This document shows positions 9,207 to 17,211 of a stretch of DNA of 64,000 bases, piece by piece. The DNA lies in contig CAVYZK010000001.1 in assembly GCA_963772935.1 (NCBI GenBank), positions 226,970 to 290,969 of the forward strand, written 5' to 3'. The first letter of the stretch is position 1. Each line of letters starts with the position of its first letter. The notes under the pieces were generated by a model, which made no database searches, was not told the DNA's origin, and worked only from the letters and a program-made list of their open reading frames with translations. A program made the translations under genes and the position numbers. This DNA comes from JANNNF01 sp963772935 (GTDB lineage Bacteria; Pseudomonadota; Alphaproteobacteria; Rhodobacterales; Rhodobacteraceae).

Positions 9207-11063
9207 ATGGATCACAATCTGTCTGGCCTGTCGCGCGCGCGGCGCGCCTTGGAATCGTCGGGCCGCTTTCCGGGTGGGGCCATCCCTGCCGATATTTCCG
9301 AAAGCTGGACGCGCAGCCTGTCGCATGGTCTGGATCCGCTGGACCGGCCCGAGGCGTTTGTGCAAACGGCCACTGCCTTTGCCGCAACGCGCCAAACCCA
9401 TGCCGATCTGATCCGCTTCGCTCGCCCCGAACTGGAACTGCTGTATGACCAGATTGCCGGGTCGAACTTCATGATCGCCCTTGGCACGCCGGATGGCGTG
9501 GTGCTGGACACCCTGACCGACACCCAGTTTGCAGATACCGATGCGGGCCGGTCGGTCATTCCGGCTTCCATCTGGACCGAAGACCTGCGCGGCACCAATG
9601 CGCTTGGCCTGTGTCTCTCGACCGGGCGCCCGGCCCAAGTGTATGGCGGCGAACATTTTTTGCGCGCGCATCAGGATGTGTCCTGCATTTCGGCCCCGAT
9701 CTTTGACGGCCGGGGCGGCATTGCGGGGGTGCTGGATGCGTCGTCCATCTCTACCGTGCGCCAGCAGCATACAGCGGCGCTGGTGCAGATGGCTGCCAGC
9801 AACATTGAAAACAGCCTGATCCGGTCGGGCCATGACAGCCGCATCGTGGTGCTGTTCCACCCCCGCCCGGAATATCTGGGCACCCTTTCCATGGGGATGC
9901 TGGTGCTGGACGATGATTTCCGCATCCACGCCGTGAACCGCAAAGGCAGCCTGTTTCTGACCGGCTTTGGCCCGCTGATCGGGGCCGGGTTTGCGCAGGT
10001 GTTCGATACCGATTTCCATACCGTCGCGCGGCAGTTGCTGATGGGCGAAACCCTACGGGTGCGCGACAGGATGGGGTCTGCGGTATCCATGCGCTGCGTG
10101 GCCAACCGCGCGACCTTTGCCATGGCGGGGCGCACCCATACCGTGACGGCCACGCGCCCCGCATCGCGCAACCTGTTCCGTGATGTGGTGATTGATGACC
10201 CCATCCTGCGCCGCCAGCTTGTTGCCCTGCCTGCGGCGGCCCAAAAGGGAATTGCCATCGCCATCACCGGCGAAACCGGAACGGGCAAGGAAATCATCGC
10301 TCGGCTCGCCCATGCCGCCGCAGAACGCAAGGGCGAATTCGTGGCGCTCGATGCGCGCAGCGCTTCGGGCGATGTCGAGGCGCTGCTGTTCGGGTTGTCC
10401 GATGCCGAACCGGGGCTGCTGGCGCGCGCCGATGGCGGCACGCTGTATCTGGACGAGGTGTCGTTCCTGCCCGCCACCACACAGGCCGCCCTGACCCGCG
10501 TGCTTGACCTTGGCGAATACCGCCGTGCGGGCGATACTGCGGTGCAAAGAACCGATCTTCTGGTGGTCGCATCTTCGGTACAACCACTGGGTGCCGCGGT
10601 CGCAGAGGGAAGGCTGCGCGCCGATTTGCGGTTCCGGCTGGAGGGGTTCACCCTGACCTTGCCGCCCCTGCGCGACAGGACTGACCTGCCCACGCTGGCA
10701 ACCCGGTTCCTGGCGACGATCAATCCCGCCCTTGGCCTCACCCCCCAGGCGATGGACAGGCTGGCCACCCATGACTGGCCCGGCAACCTGCATGAATTGC
10801 GCGCAAGCCTGTCGCGCGCCGCCTTGCGGACGGCAAGCCGGTGGATACAGGCCGATGATCTGGACGGGTTGCCAGACCCTGAGGGCCTGGCGACCCCGGC
10901 CTGCCCCACCTGCCAAGGCAGCGCCTGGAAAGAAAGCCAATGCCGGAATATCCGGGCCAGCGTCGCCCGGCACAGTGGCAGCATCAGCCAGTCGGCGCGG
11001 GAACTGGGCTTGAGCCGCACCACGATCTACAAGCACCTGACCTGTGTTCCGCTGGCGAGTTGA
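9207..11063 (+). CDS. AcoR-like activator (GAF, AAA+, Fis HTH) lacking the GAFTGA sigma-54 loop
   Basis: A 618-residue regulator. A GAF-type sensor region occupies roughly residues 60-200 (TDAGRSVIPASIWTEDLRGT). A PAS-like stretch follows, then an AAA+ domain with Walker A GETGTGKE near 354 and Walker B GGTLYLDEV, and a C-terminal Fis-type HTH (SISQSARELGLSRTTIYKHL). The first part of the AAA+ domain is shortened: where sigma-54 activators have ELFG...GAFTGA, this protein has ALLFGLSDAEPGLLARADGG, with no GAFTGA. Family members lacking this loop, such as Rhodobacter capsulatus NtrC, act with the housekeeping polymerase. It probably controls the divergent alcohol dehydrogenase in response to a small ligand. 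Confidence 0.9.
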   Translation: MDHNLSGLSRARRALESSGRFPGGAIPADISESWTRSLSHGLDPLDRPEAFVQTATAFAATRQTHADLIRFARPELELLYDQIAGSNFMIALGTPDGVVLDTLTDTQFADTDAGRSVIPASIWTEDLRGTNALGLCLSTGRPAQVYGGEHFLRAHQDVSCISAPIFDGRGGIAGVLDASSISTVRQQHTAALVQMAASNIENSLIRSGHDSRIVVLFHPRPEYLGTLSMGMLVLDDDFRIHAVNRKGSLFLTGFGPLIGAGFAQVFDTDFHTVARQLLMGETLRVRDRMGSAVSMRCVANRATFAMAGRTHTVTATRPASRNLFRDVVIDDPILRRQLVALPAAAQKGIAIAITGETGTGKEIIARLAHAAAERKGEFVALDARSASGDVEALLFGLSDAEPGLLARADGGTLYLDEVSFLPATTQAALTRVLDLGEYRRAGDTAVQRTDLLVVASSVQPLGAAVAEGRLRADLRFRLEGFTLTLPPLRDRTDLPTLATRFLATINPALGLTPQAMDRLATHDWPGNLHELRASLSRAALRTASRWIQADDLDGLPDPEGLATPACPTCQGSAWKESQCRNIRASVARHSGSISQSARELGLSRTTIYKHLTCVPLAS

Positions 11064-11147
11064 CCTGCCCTGCGGTCATCTGCAGGTCTGCAGATCAGGG
11101 TCGGCAAGCCAGCCTCAACAGAAAGGTCAACCTGCGGAGTTGATTTT

Positions 11148-11162
11148 GTTCCCTTTATGTTC
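11148..11162 (+). promoter_or_regulatory. LexA/SOS box (GTTC-N7-GTTC)
   Basis: The site reads GTTCCCTTTATGTTC, exactly the alphaproteobacterial LexA operator GTTC-N7-GTTC. It lies 35 bp upstream of the ATG of the small gene at 11198, overlapping the place where its promoter should be (TATATT follows at 11163). A LexA-repressed, damage-inducible promoter is therefore predicted for that gene. Confidence 0.72.
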
Positions 11163-11197
11163 TATATTCAGGGCACGATCAGACCGGGAGACCCAGG

Positions 11198-11488
11198 ATG
11201 GACACCACCACATTTTCCGTACCCGCAACCGAACGCCAGATCGCCTATGCCCGCTCTCTCGCCCTGCGCAACCAAAGCCTTCTGCCATGGGAGGTGCAGC
11301 AGGACCGCCGGTCGCTCAGCGCCTGGATCGAGGCGCAGTCGCGGCTGAAACCAGTGGACAGCAATCAGCCGACCTCAAAACAGGTCGCATTTGCCGAACG
11401 CCTTGCGCGGATCAAACGGCGAGCTGTGCCCGATGAATGCTTTCGCGACCGGGGGCTTTTGTCACGCTGGATTGACAGCAACCGTTGA
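11198..11488 (+). CDS. Small protein of two ungapped internal repeats, predicted SOS-controlled; function unknown
   Basis: A 96-residue protein with ATG at 11198 after GGGAGACCCAGG. It consists of two copies of one module, residues 11-49 and 59-96, that align without a gap. Shared positions are T, Q+3, A+5, A+7, LA at +10/+11, P+19, E+21, DR at +25/+26, LS at +29/+30 and WI at +32/+33, giving 14 identities over 34. Each copy looks helical and basic, with a conserved LSxWI end. No signal peptide or membrane segment is seen. The LexA box upstream suggests a role in DNA damage. I do not recognise a named function. The IS-rich context may mean it belongs to a mobile module. Confidence 0.75.
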   Translation: MDTTTFSVPATERQIAYARSLALRNQSLLPWEVQQDRRSLSAWIEAQSRLKPVDSNQPTSKQVAFAERLARIKRRAVPDECFRDRGLLSRWIDSNR

Positions 11489-11551
11489 AACTGCGGACGC
11501 AGGCTTGAAGGAAGGGCGCAAAGAGTTGATCTAACTCTTGTCTTACTTTGG

Positions 11552-11839
11552 AGCGCCCCTACCACGCCCCGGCCCGAATCCCTTGTCACCACCGTCTCGA
11601 CCAAGGGTCAGGTGATCCTGCCCAAGACCATCCGCCAACGGCGGGACTGGCAGGCTGGCACGCGGCTGGTTGTCGAGTAAACGCCCGAGGGTGTGCTTCT
11701 GCGGCGGGTGCCGGCCTTTGCCCCGACACGCCCGTCCGAGGTCTTTTCGCTGTTGCCCCACAGCGGCGATCCGAAATCCATCGACGACATGCAGGCCGCC
11801 GTGCTGGCCGAAGCCCGGATGCGCCATGATCGCAATTGA
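11552..11839 (+). pseudogene. AbrB/MazE-type antitoxin remnant with in-frame stop
   Basis: The frame through 11585 reads LVTTVSTKGQVILPKTIRQR, the swapped-hairpin AbrB DNA-binding motif of VapB/MazE antitoxins, then GTRLVVE and a TAA stop at 11678-11680. The same frame resumes TPEGVLLRRVPAF and runs to a TGA at 11837-11839, overlapping the toxin ATG. There is no ATG in a sensible position. A single base change (GAA or similar to TAA) explains the interruption. The paired toxin is also interrupted, so the module is probably dead. Confidence 0.7.
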
Positions 11840-12215
11840 TACCAATATCATCGTGCGCTACCTGACCGGCGACCACCCCGACCAGTCGCCGCGTGCGCGG
11901 GCACTGGTTGATGGCCAGCCGGTGTTCGTGCCTGTCACCGTCGCGCTTGAGGTCGAATAGGTGCTGCGCACTGCCTATGGTTACAGCGCCGCCGACGTGG
12001 CCCGCGCCCTGCGGGCGTTCGGGGGCCTGCCGACCGTGACCACCGACGATGCCGCCATCGTGGCGGAGGCGCTGGACAGGTCGGAGGCGGGCATGGATTT
12101 TGCGGATGCGCTGCATCTGGGCAAATCTGCGCGATGTGACGGCTTTGCGAGTTTCGACCAGAAATTCGTCAAGGCAGCCCGTGCCGCAGACCATGCGACG
12201 GTGCATGACGCCTGA
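11826..12215 (+). pseudogene. VapC-like PIN-domain toxin, inactivated by an in-frame TAG
   Basis: The frame begins MIAIDTNIIVRYLTGDHPDQ at 11826. A TAG at 11958-11960 stops it in ALEVE-stop-VLR, where the family normally has tryptophan (TGG to TAG). Beyond the stop the same frame carries the remaining PIN-domain acids (EAGMDFADALHLG and FDQKFVKAA) to 12215. The PIN acidic residues (DTN near 5, E near 43, D in DFADALH) are otherwise intact, so the loss is recent. The start overlaps the antitoxin remnant by 14 nt, the standard coupled arrangement. Confidence 0.78.
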
Positions 12216-12270
12216 GTGATACGGCCGAACCACCGCCTTGGCCCGTGAAGGGGACGCAGGCAACGCACCC

Positions 12271-13224
12271 TCAGTCGCTGCCCTGCCACAGGGCCTTGCG
12301 TTCGGCGTGCAGGATGGTGTCTTCCAGCACGGCGAAAGCCGCCTTGGTAAAGCGTTCAAACTTGCGCAGCACCGGCACCTCTGTCTCGTCGCGCAACACG
12401 AGGCAAAGATCGCGTTCCGGATGCTCGATGCGGATGTTGACCGCCTCGACCGCAAAGGCCCGGCGCAGCGAAAACACCACCGAATAGGGCAGCACCGTCA
12501 GCGCATCCGAGGCTGCGACCATCGACATGACGGCATTCAGCGATCCGCCGGAAAAGGTGATGCGCAGATCGGTCAGGCCGATGGCTGCAACCACTGATTT
12601 CAGATCGTTGTACAGCGGGCTTCCAGCCGGCGGGGCAACCCAAGGATAGGCCCCGATGTCGGGCAGCGCAAAGCTGCGCTTGCGCAAAAGCGGATGGCCG
12701 GACCGGCAGGCGATGACATTGCGTCCGGGCAAGAGCCGGATCAGCCGCAGGCCGGTCGGGGCCGAGGCGCGATGAACCGGCAGGATCGCCGCATCCAGCG
12801 CCCGGTCAATCAGCAGCGGCATGATCTCGCTCCAATAGCCATAGCGTTGCTCGATCCGCACCTCGGGGTTCTGCATCTGGAATTCGGCGATGCGCGGGGC
12901 CACCACACCATCCATGAAGAACGGCGACCCCCCCACCCGCAACACCCCGGCCTTGCCGCTGCGATGCCGGTCCAGCGTTTCTGTCGCTGCGCGCTGTGCT
13001 TCCAGCACGCGCCGGCCCTGCGCCGCCAGGATTTCGCACAGTTCTGTCGGTTTCAGCGGCCTCCGGCTGCGGTCAAACAGCGGCTCGCCGATCCGCGCCT
13101 CCAGCAGGGCAAGGCTGCGCGAAACCGAGGGCTGCGATTTGCCGACGCTCACAGCCCCTTCGACGACGCCGCCGCCGTCAACCACCGCCGCCAGGATCAT
13201 CAGGTGTTCTGGGTCGATCTTCAT
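12271..13224 (-). CDS. LysR-family transcriptional regulator of the hydroxyquinol cluster
   Basis: A 317-residue LysR regulator with an N-terminal winged HTH (VGKSQPSVSRSLALLEARIG, residues about 25-45) and a periplasmic-binding-like effector domain from about residue 90. The start chosen is MKIDPEHLM at 13224; an in-frame extension upstream would cover the promoter region. It is divergent from the maleylacetate reductase gene with 87 bp between them, the classic position for an aromatic-pathway LysR activator whose effector is usually a pathway intermediate. Confidence 0.88.
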   Translation of the reverse strand: MKIDPEHLMILAAVVDGGGVVEGAVSVGKSQPSVSRSLALLEARIGEPLFDRSRRPLKPTELCEILAAQGRRVLEAQRAATETLDRHRSGKAGVLRVGGSPFFMDGVVAPRIAEFQMQNPEVRIEQRYGYWSEIMPLLIDRALDAAILPVHRASAPTGLRLIRLLPGRNVIACRSGHPLLRKRSFALPDIGAYPWVAPPAGSPLYNDLKSVVAAIGLTDLRITFSGGSLNAVMSMVAASDALTVLPYSVVFSLRRAFAVEAVNIRIEHPERDLCLVLRDETEVPVLRKFERFTKAAFAVLEDTILHAERKALWQGSD

Positions 13225-13311
13225 AACCGAACGGTATATCGACAGATCGAGATTTGATACAATACCCTTCCGCCATAGTGCATCACGGACAGGCAGGGAG
13301 GCAGCAAGCCC
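13225..13311. promoter_or_regulatory. Divergent promoter region of the LysR and maleylacetate reductase genes
   Basis: This 87-bp gap must contain both promoters. It includes the AT-richer segment TATATCGACAGATCGAGA (13232-13249), which has partial dyad symmetry and a T-N11-A spacing as in LysR sites, followed by TTTGATACAATACCC, a possible -10 region for the rightward operon. A GGGAGG ribosome site stands before the ATG at 13312. Site assignment is by position and shape only. Confidence 0.4.
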
Positions 13312-14385
13312 ATGTCGGCATTCCAATCCGAATTCACCGCCCGGACGGCCCGCGTTCATGTGCGGTTCGGCATCGCAGCCAGCCGATCGGTGGCGGATGA
13401 TGTGCGGGCGCTTGGCTGCTCGCGGGCACTGATCCTGTCAACTCCGCAGCAGGTCGGTTCGGCAATGCGCACAGCCGAGGATCTGGGGCCGCTCGCGGCG
13501 GGCATCTTCTCAAGGGCCGCCATGCACACACCGGTCGAGATCACCGCCGAAGCGCTGGTGCATGTGGCCGAGGTGCGGGCGGATTGCGTGGTGGCGGTCG
13601 GTGGCGGCTCGACAACGGGTCTGGGCAAGGCCATCGCCCTGCGCACGGATCTGCCGCAGGTCGTCATCCCCACCACCTACGCCGGATCAGAGGCGACGCC
13701 GATCCTCGGCCAGACTGAAAAGGGTGTGAAAACCACCATCACCGACAGCCGGGTGCAGCCCGAGGTCATCCTCTATGACCCCGAACTGGTGGCGGGCCTG
13801 CCGGTTCCGATGACCGTGACCAGCGCGCTGAATGCCATCGCCCATGCGGTCGAGGCGCTGTATGCCCGTGACCGCAACCCGCTGTCGTCGATGCTGGCGA
13901 TGGAGGGTATCCGCGCCTTTGCCCGCGCCTTGCCGCAGGTCGTGGCCGATCCTGGCCATCTGGCCGCGCGGGGCGAGACGCTGTACGGGGCCTGGCTCTG
14001 CGGCACGGTGCTGGGTCAGGTCGGCATGGCACTGCATCACAAGCTGTGCCACACGCTGGGTGGATCATTCAATCTGCCACATGCCGAAACCCATGCGGTC
14101 ATCCTGCCTCATGCGGTGGCCTATACCGAACCTGCCGTTGCGGATCTGCTGGCCCCGGTGGCTGCGGCTCTGGGCGGGGCGACAGCGGGGGCTGCCCTGC
14201 ACGCCTTCGCGACCCGGATGGGAGCGCCGATGGCGCTGCGCGATCTGGGGCTGAAGGAAGCCGACCTCGACCACGCGACAGAGATCGCGACGAGAAACCC
14301 CTATTGGAACCCGCGTCCGGTGGACCCCGCCCCCTTGCGTGCGCTTCTGGCGCGCGCCTGGGCCGGGGAACCCCCGGCCGCCTGA
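13312..14385 (+). CDS. Maleylacetate reductase (iron-containing alcohol dehydrogenase family)
   Basis: A 357-residue group III alcohol dehydrogenase. It reduces maleylacetate to 3-oxoadipate with NAD(P)H in the lower pathway of hydroxyquinol and chlorocatechols. Diagnostic stretches are VVAVGGGSTTGLGKAIAL (nucleotide binding, near residues 85-102), PTTYAGSEATPILG, and the histidine-rich metal-site helices NAIAHAVEALYA and HHKLCHTLGGSFNLPHAETH. A GGGAGG site precedes the ATG. It is the first gene of a rightward run that also encodes the intradiol dioxygenase producing its substrate. Confidence 0.92.
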   Translation: MSAFQSEFTARTARVHVRFGIAASRSVADDVRALGCSRALILSTPQQVGSAMRTAEDLGPLAAGIFSRAAMHTPVEITAEALVHVAEVRADCVVAVGGGSTTGLGKAIALRTDLPQVVIPTTYAGSEATPILGQTEKGVKTTITDSRVQPEVILYDPELVAGLPVPMTVTSALNAIAHAVEALYARDRNPLSSMLAMEGIRAFARALPQVVADPGHLAARGETLYGAWLCGTVLGQVGMALHHKLCHTLGGSFNLPHAETHAVILPHAVAYTEPAVADLLAPVAAALGGATAGAALHAFATRMGAPMALRDLGLKEADLDHATEIATRNPYWNPRPVDPAPLRALLARAWAGEPPAA

Positions 14386-14413
14386 AACAACAGCGACTTT
14401 CGGGAGGAACACC

Positions 14414-15694
14414 ATGATCACACGCCGCGGTCTTATCCGCTCTACCGCCGCTTCCGGCCTTGTGCTGGCAACGCCGGGTCTGTTTGCCCCCGCCCTTGCG
14501 CAGGGCGCGAAGATCCGGGTCGGCTATGTCAGCCCGCAGACCGGGCCGCTGGCGGCCTTTGCCGAAGCGGATGCCTTCATACTCGACGGCTTTGCCAAGG
14601 TGGCCGCCGAAAAGGGTCTGCCGATCGAGGTGATCGTCAAAGACAGCCAGTCCAACCCTAACCGCGCCGCCGAGGTGGCCAAGGAACTGATCGTCGATGA
14701 CGGCATCAGCCTGATGCTGGTCGCCTCGACGCCCGAGACGACGAACCCCGTCGCCACCACCTGCGAGGCCGAGGGCATTCCCTGCCTCTCGACGGTGGCA
14801 CCCTGGCAGCCCTGGTTCATCGGCCAGCAGGGCAACCCCGGCGACCCGGCCTCTTGGGCACCGTTCAGCTATGCCTATCATTTCTTCTGGGGGCTGGAGG
14901 ATGTCATCGCCGTCTTCACCAACATGTGGGCGCAACTCGACACCAACAAATCCGTCGGCGGCCTGTTTCCCAACGATGGCGATGGCAATGCCTGGGGCGA
15001 TGCCAATGTGGGTTTTCCGCCGGTGCTTTCGGCACAGGGCTATACGCTGACCGATCCGGGGCGCTATCAGAACCTCACGGATGATTTCTCCAGCCAGATC
15101 AATGCGTTCAAGGCCGCGAATGTGGAAATCGTGACCGGTGTGGTGATCCCGCCCGACTTTACCACCTTCTGGACCCAGGCCAAGCAGCAGGCCTTTACCC
15201 CCAAGGCCGCCTCAATCGGCAAGGCGATCCTGTTTCCGCAGGCGGTCGAGGCCCTGGGCGACACCGGGCACAACCTGTCATCCGAAGTGTGGTGGTCGCC
15301 GTCGCATCCCTTTGCCTCATCGCTTTCGGGCCAGTCGGCAGGCGAACTGGCGGCGGGCTACACGGCGGCGACCGGGCGGGCCTGGACGCAACCGATCGGC
15401 TTTGTCCATGCGCTGTTCGAGATGGCGGCAGATGTGCTGGGACGGGTCGGCGATGCGGGCGACGGCGATGCGGTGGCCGAGGCCATCGCGGCGACCAACC
15501 TGAACACCATCGTCGGCCCCATCGCGTTCAACGGTGCAGGGCTGCCGCCGTTTGCGGTCAGGAATGTGGCCAAGACTCCGCTGGTCGGCGGCCAGTGGCG
15601 GCTGAAGGCCGAGGGTGGCTATGATCTGGTGATCGTGGACAACAAGACCGCGCCCAACGTGCCGACCGGCGGCGTGATGGAAGCCATCGTCTGA
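14414..15694 (+). CDS. Branched-chain-type ABC transporter substrate-binding protein (LivK-like), probable Tat export
   Basis: A 426-residue periplasmic binding protein. The N-terminus MITRRGLIRSTAASGLVLA has a twin-arginine pattern (TRRGLI), a hydrophobic core and a PALAQG cleavage region. The mature part opens KIRVGYVSPQTGPLAAF, the standard start of type I Leu/Ile/Val-family receptors. The ATG at 14414 follows CGGGAGGAACACC. It heads a complete importer set (two ATPases, two permeases). Placed inside an aromatic catabolic operon, its ligand is most likely the aromatic growth substrate rather than an amino acid. Confidence 0.9.
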   Translation: MITRRGLIRSTAASGLVLATPGLFAPALAQGAKIRVGYVSPQTGPLAAFAEADAFILDGFAKVAAEKGLPIEVIVKDSQSNPNRAAEVAKELIVDDGISLMLVASTPETTNPVATTCEAEGIPCLSTVAPWQPWFIGQQGNPGDPASWAPFSYAYHFFWGLEDVIAVFTNMWAQLDTNKSVGGLFPNDGDGNAWGDANVGFPPVLSAQGYTLTDPGRYQNLTDDFSSQINAFKAANVEIVTGVVIPPDFTTFWTQAKQQAFTPKAASIGKAILFPQAVEALGDTGHNLSSEVWWSPSHPFASSLSGQSAGELAAGYTAATGRAWTQPIGFVHALFEMAADVLGRVGDAGDGDAVAEAIAATNLNTIVGPIAFNGAGLPPFAVRNVAKTPLVGGQWRLKAEGGYDLVIVDNKTAPNVPTGGVMEAIV

Positions 15695-15713
15695 CCGGCA
15701 GGTGGTCTCCTTT

Positions 15714-15734
15714 CCCTCTCTATAAAAGGGAGGG
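15714..15734 (+). terminator. Weak hairpin between binding-protein and ATPase genes
   Basis: CCCTC and GAGGG arms flank an 11-nt A/T-rich loop just after the binding-protein stop. There is no T tract, so it is better viewed as an attenuating or message-stabilising hairpin, which would give more binding protein than transporter. It resembles in shape the element at 6163-6315. Confidence 0.3.
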
Positions 15735-15781
15735 CGAGGAGGCCCCTCATCCCTTTTTGTGCAGCCCCTGAGAGAGCGTTG

Positions 15782-16501
15782 ATGCCCCTTCTCGCCCTTC
15801 ATGATGTGTCAAAATCCTTCGGAGCCCTCAAGGTTGCCGATGCCATTTCCCTTGAGGTGCCCGAGGGGCAGGCCCTGGGCATCATCGGGCCGAACGGGGC
15901 GGGCAAATCGACGCTGTTCAACCTGATCACCGGCAGCCTGACCGCCGATGCAGGGTCGGTGGTGCTGAATGGCACCGACATCACCCGCCTGTCGCCGATG
16001 CAGCGCTGCCGGATGGGGATCGGGCGGTCATTCCAGATTCCGCAGCCCTTCGGCAAGCTGACGGTGTTTGAAAACCTTCTCGTCGCGGGCGCGTTTGGGC
16101 AGGGCAAGTCCGAAGCGGCGGTCGCCGAGGAGGCTGCGCAGATTCTGGATCGCACCGGCCTGCTGTCCAAGGCCAACCGCCCTGCGGGCGGGCTGTCGCT
16201 GCTGGACCGCAAGCGGCTGGAGCTGGCCCGTGCCATGGCGACGAGGCCCCGCCTGCTGCTGCTGGATGAAATCGCGGGCGGGCTGACGGATGCCGAATGC
16301 GGGGCACTGGTCCAAACGATCCGCGACCTGCACGCCTCTGGCACCACGATCATCTGGATCGAGCATGTGCTGCACGCCCTTACCGCTGTGGTCGAACGGC
16401 TGCTGGTGCTGCATTTCGGCCGCGTGCTCGGGATCGGCACCCCCGCCGACATCATGGCGCGGCGCGAGGTGCAGGAAATCTATCTGGGGGTCGAGGCATG
16501 A
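15782..16501 (+). CDS. livG: Liv-type ABC transporter ATP-binding protein LivG
   Basis: A 239-residue ATPase with Walker A GPNGAGKST, a Q-loop region GIGRSFQIPQPFG and Walker B LLLLDEIAGGLTDAE, followed by the LivG-type C-terminal tail. The signature helix is unusual: GGLSLLDRKRLELARAMATR replaces the usual LSYGQQRRLEIARAL. The ATG is at 15782. Its stop overlaps the ATG of the next ATPase (ATGA at 16498-16501). With LivF it energises import through the LivH/LivM permeases encoded just downstream. Confidence 0.92.
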   Translation: MPLLALHDVSKSFGALKVADAISLEVPEGQALGIIGPNGAGKSTLFNLITGSLTADAGSVVLNGTDITRLSPMQRCRMGIGRSFQIPQPFGKLTVFENLLVAGAFGQGKSEAAVAEEAAQILDRTGLLSKANRPAGGLSLLDRKRLELARAMATRPRLLLLDEIAGGLTDAECGALVQTIRDLHASGTTIIWIEHVLHALTAVVERLLVLHFGRVLGIGTPADIMARREVQEIYLGVEA

Positions 16502-17211
16502 GTCCGCTGCTGTCCACCCATGGGCTGACCGCCCACTACGGTGACTTCAAGGCGCTGTTCGGCATTGACCTGACGCTTGCCGCAGGCGAGACGCTGGCGA
16601 TCATCGGGGCGAACGGGGCAGGCAAATCGACGCTGATGCGGTCGATCTCGGGCCTGCTGGCCTCGGCCCCCGGCATGATCCGCTTTGACGGCAAGGATGT
16701 CGGCGCCCTGCCCGCGCCCGAGATCATGGCACTGGGCATCGCCATGGTGCCCGAAGGGCGCAAGCTGTTTGCGTCGCTGTCGGTCGAGGAAAACCTGCTG
16801 GTCGGCGCGCATGGCCGCCGCGTTGCGGGCCGTTGGACACTGGAGTCGGTCTATGACCTGTTCCCGGTGCTGAAGGAACGGCGCGCGATGCCGGCGACAG
16901 CCCTGTCCGGCGGGCAGCAGCAGATGGTCGCGATCGGCCGGGCGCTGATGTCCAACCCGCGCGTCCTGCTGTGCGACGAAATCAGCCTTGGTCTGGCCCC
17001 TGTGGTGATCAAGGACATCTACGCCAGCCTGCCCCGCATCAAGGATGGCGGGGCTGCCGTCATCGTGGTCGAGCAGGACATCGGCCAGGCCCTGCGGGTT
17101 GCAGACCGCGTGATCTGCATGATGGAAGGGCGGATCACGCTGGAAGGCGCGCCCGCAGGACTGACCCGCGCGGTGATCCAGCAGGCCTATTTCGGCGGGG
17201 TCGTGGCATGA
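16498..17211 (+). CDS. livF: Liv-type ABC transporter ATP-binding protein LivF
   Basis: A 237-residue ATPase starting MSPLLSTHGLTAHYG, with Walker A GANGAGKST, a canonical signature ALSGGQQQMVAIGRALM and Walker B VLLCDEISLGLAP. The family-typical IAMVPEGRKLFASLSVEENL stretch marks it as LivF. It is coupled to livG by a 4-nt overlap and to livH by another (ATG at 17208 inside the stop). It forms the second ATPase of the aromatic-cluster importer. Confidence 0.93.
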   Translation: MSPLLSTHGLTAHYGDFKALFGIDLTLAAGETLAIIGANGAGKSTLMRSISGLLASAPGMIRFDGKDVGALPAPEIMALGIAMVPEGRKLFASLSVEENLLVGAHGRRVAGRWTLESVYDLFPVLKERRAMPATALSGGQQQMVAIGRALMSNPRVLLCDEISLGLAPVVIKDIYASLPRIKDGGAAVIVVEQDIGQALRVADRVICMMEGRITLEGAPAGLTRAVIQQAYFGGVVA

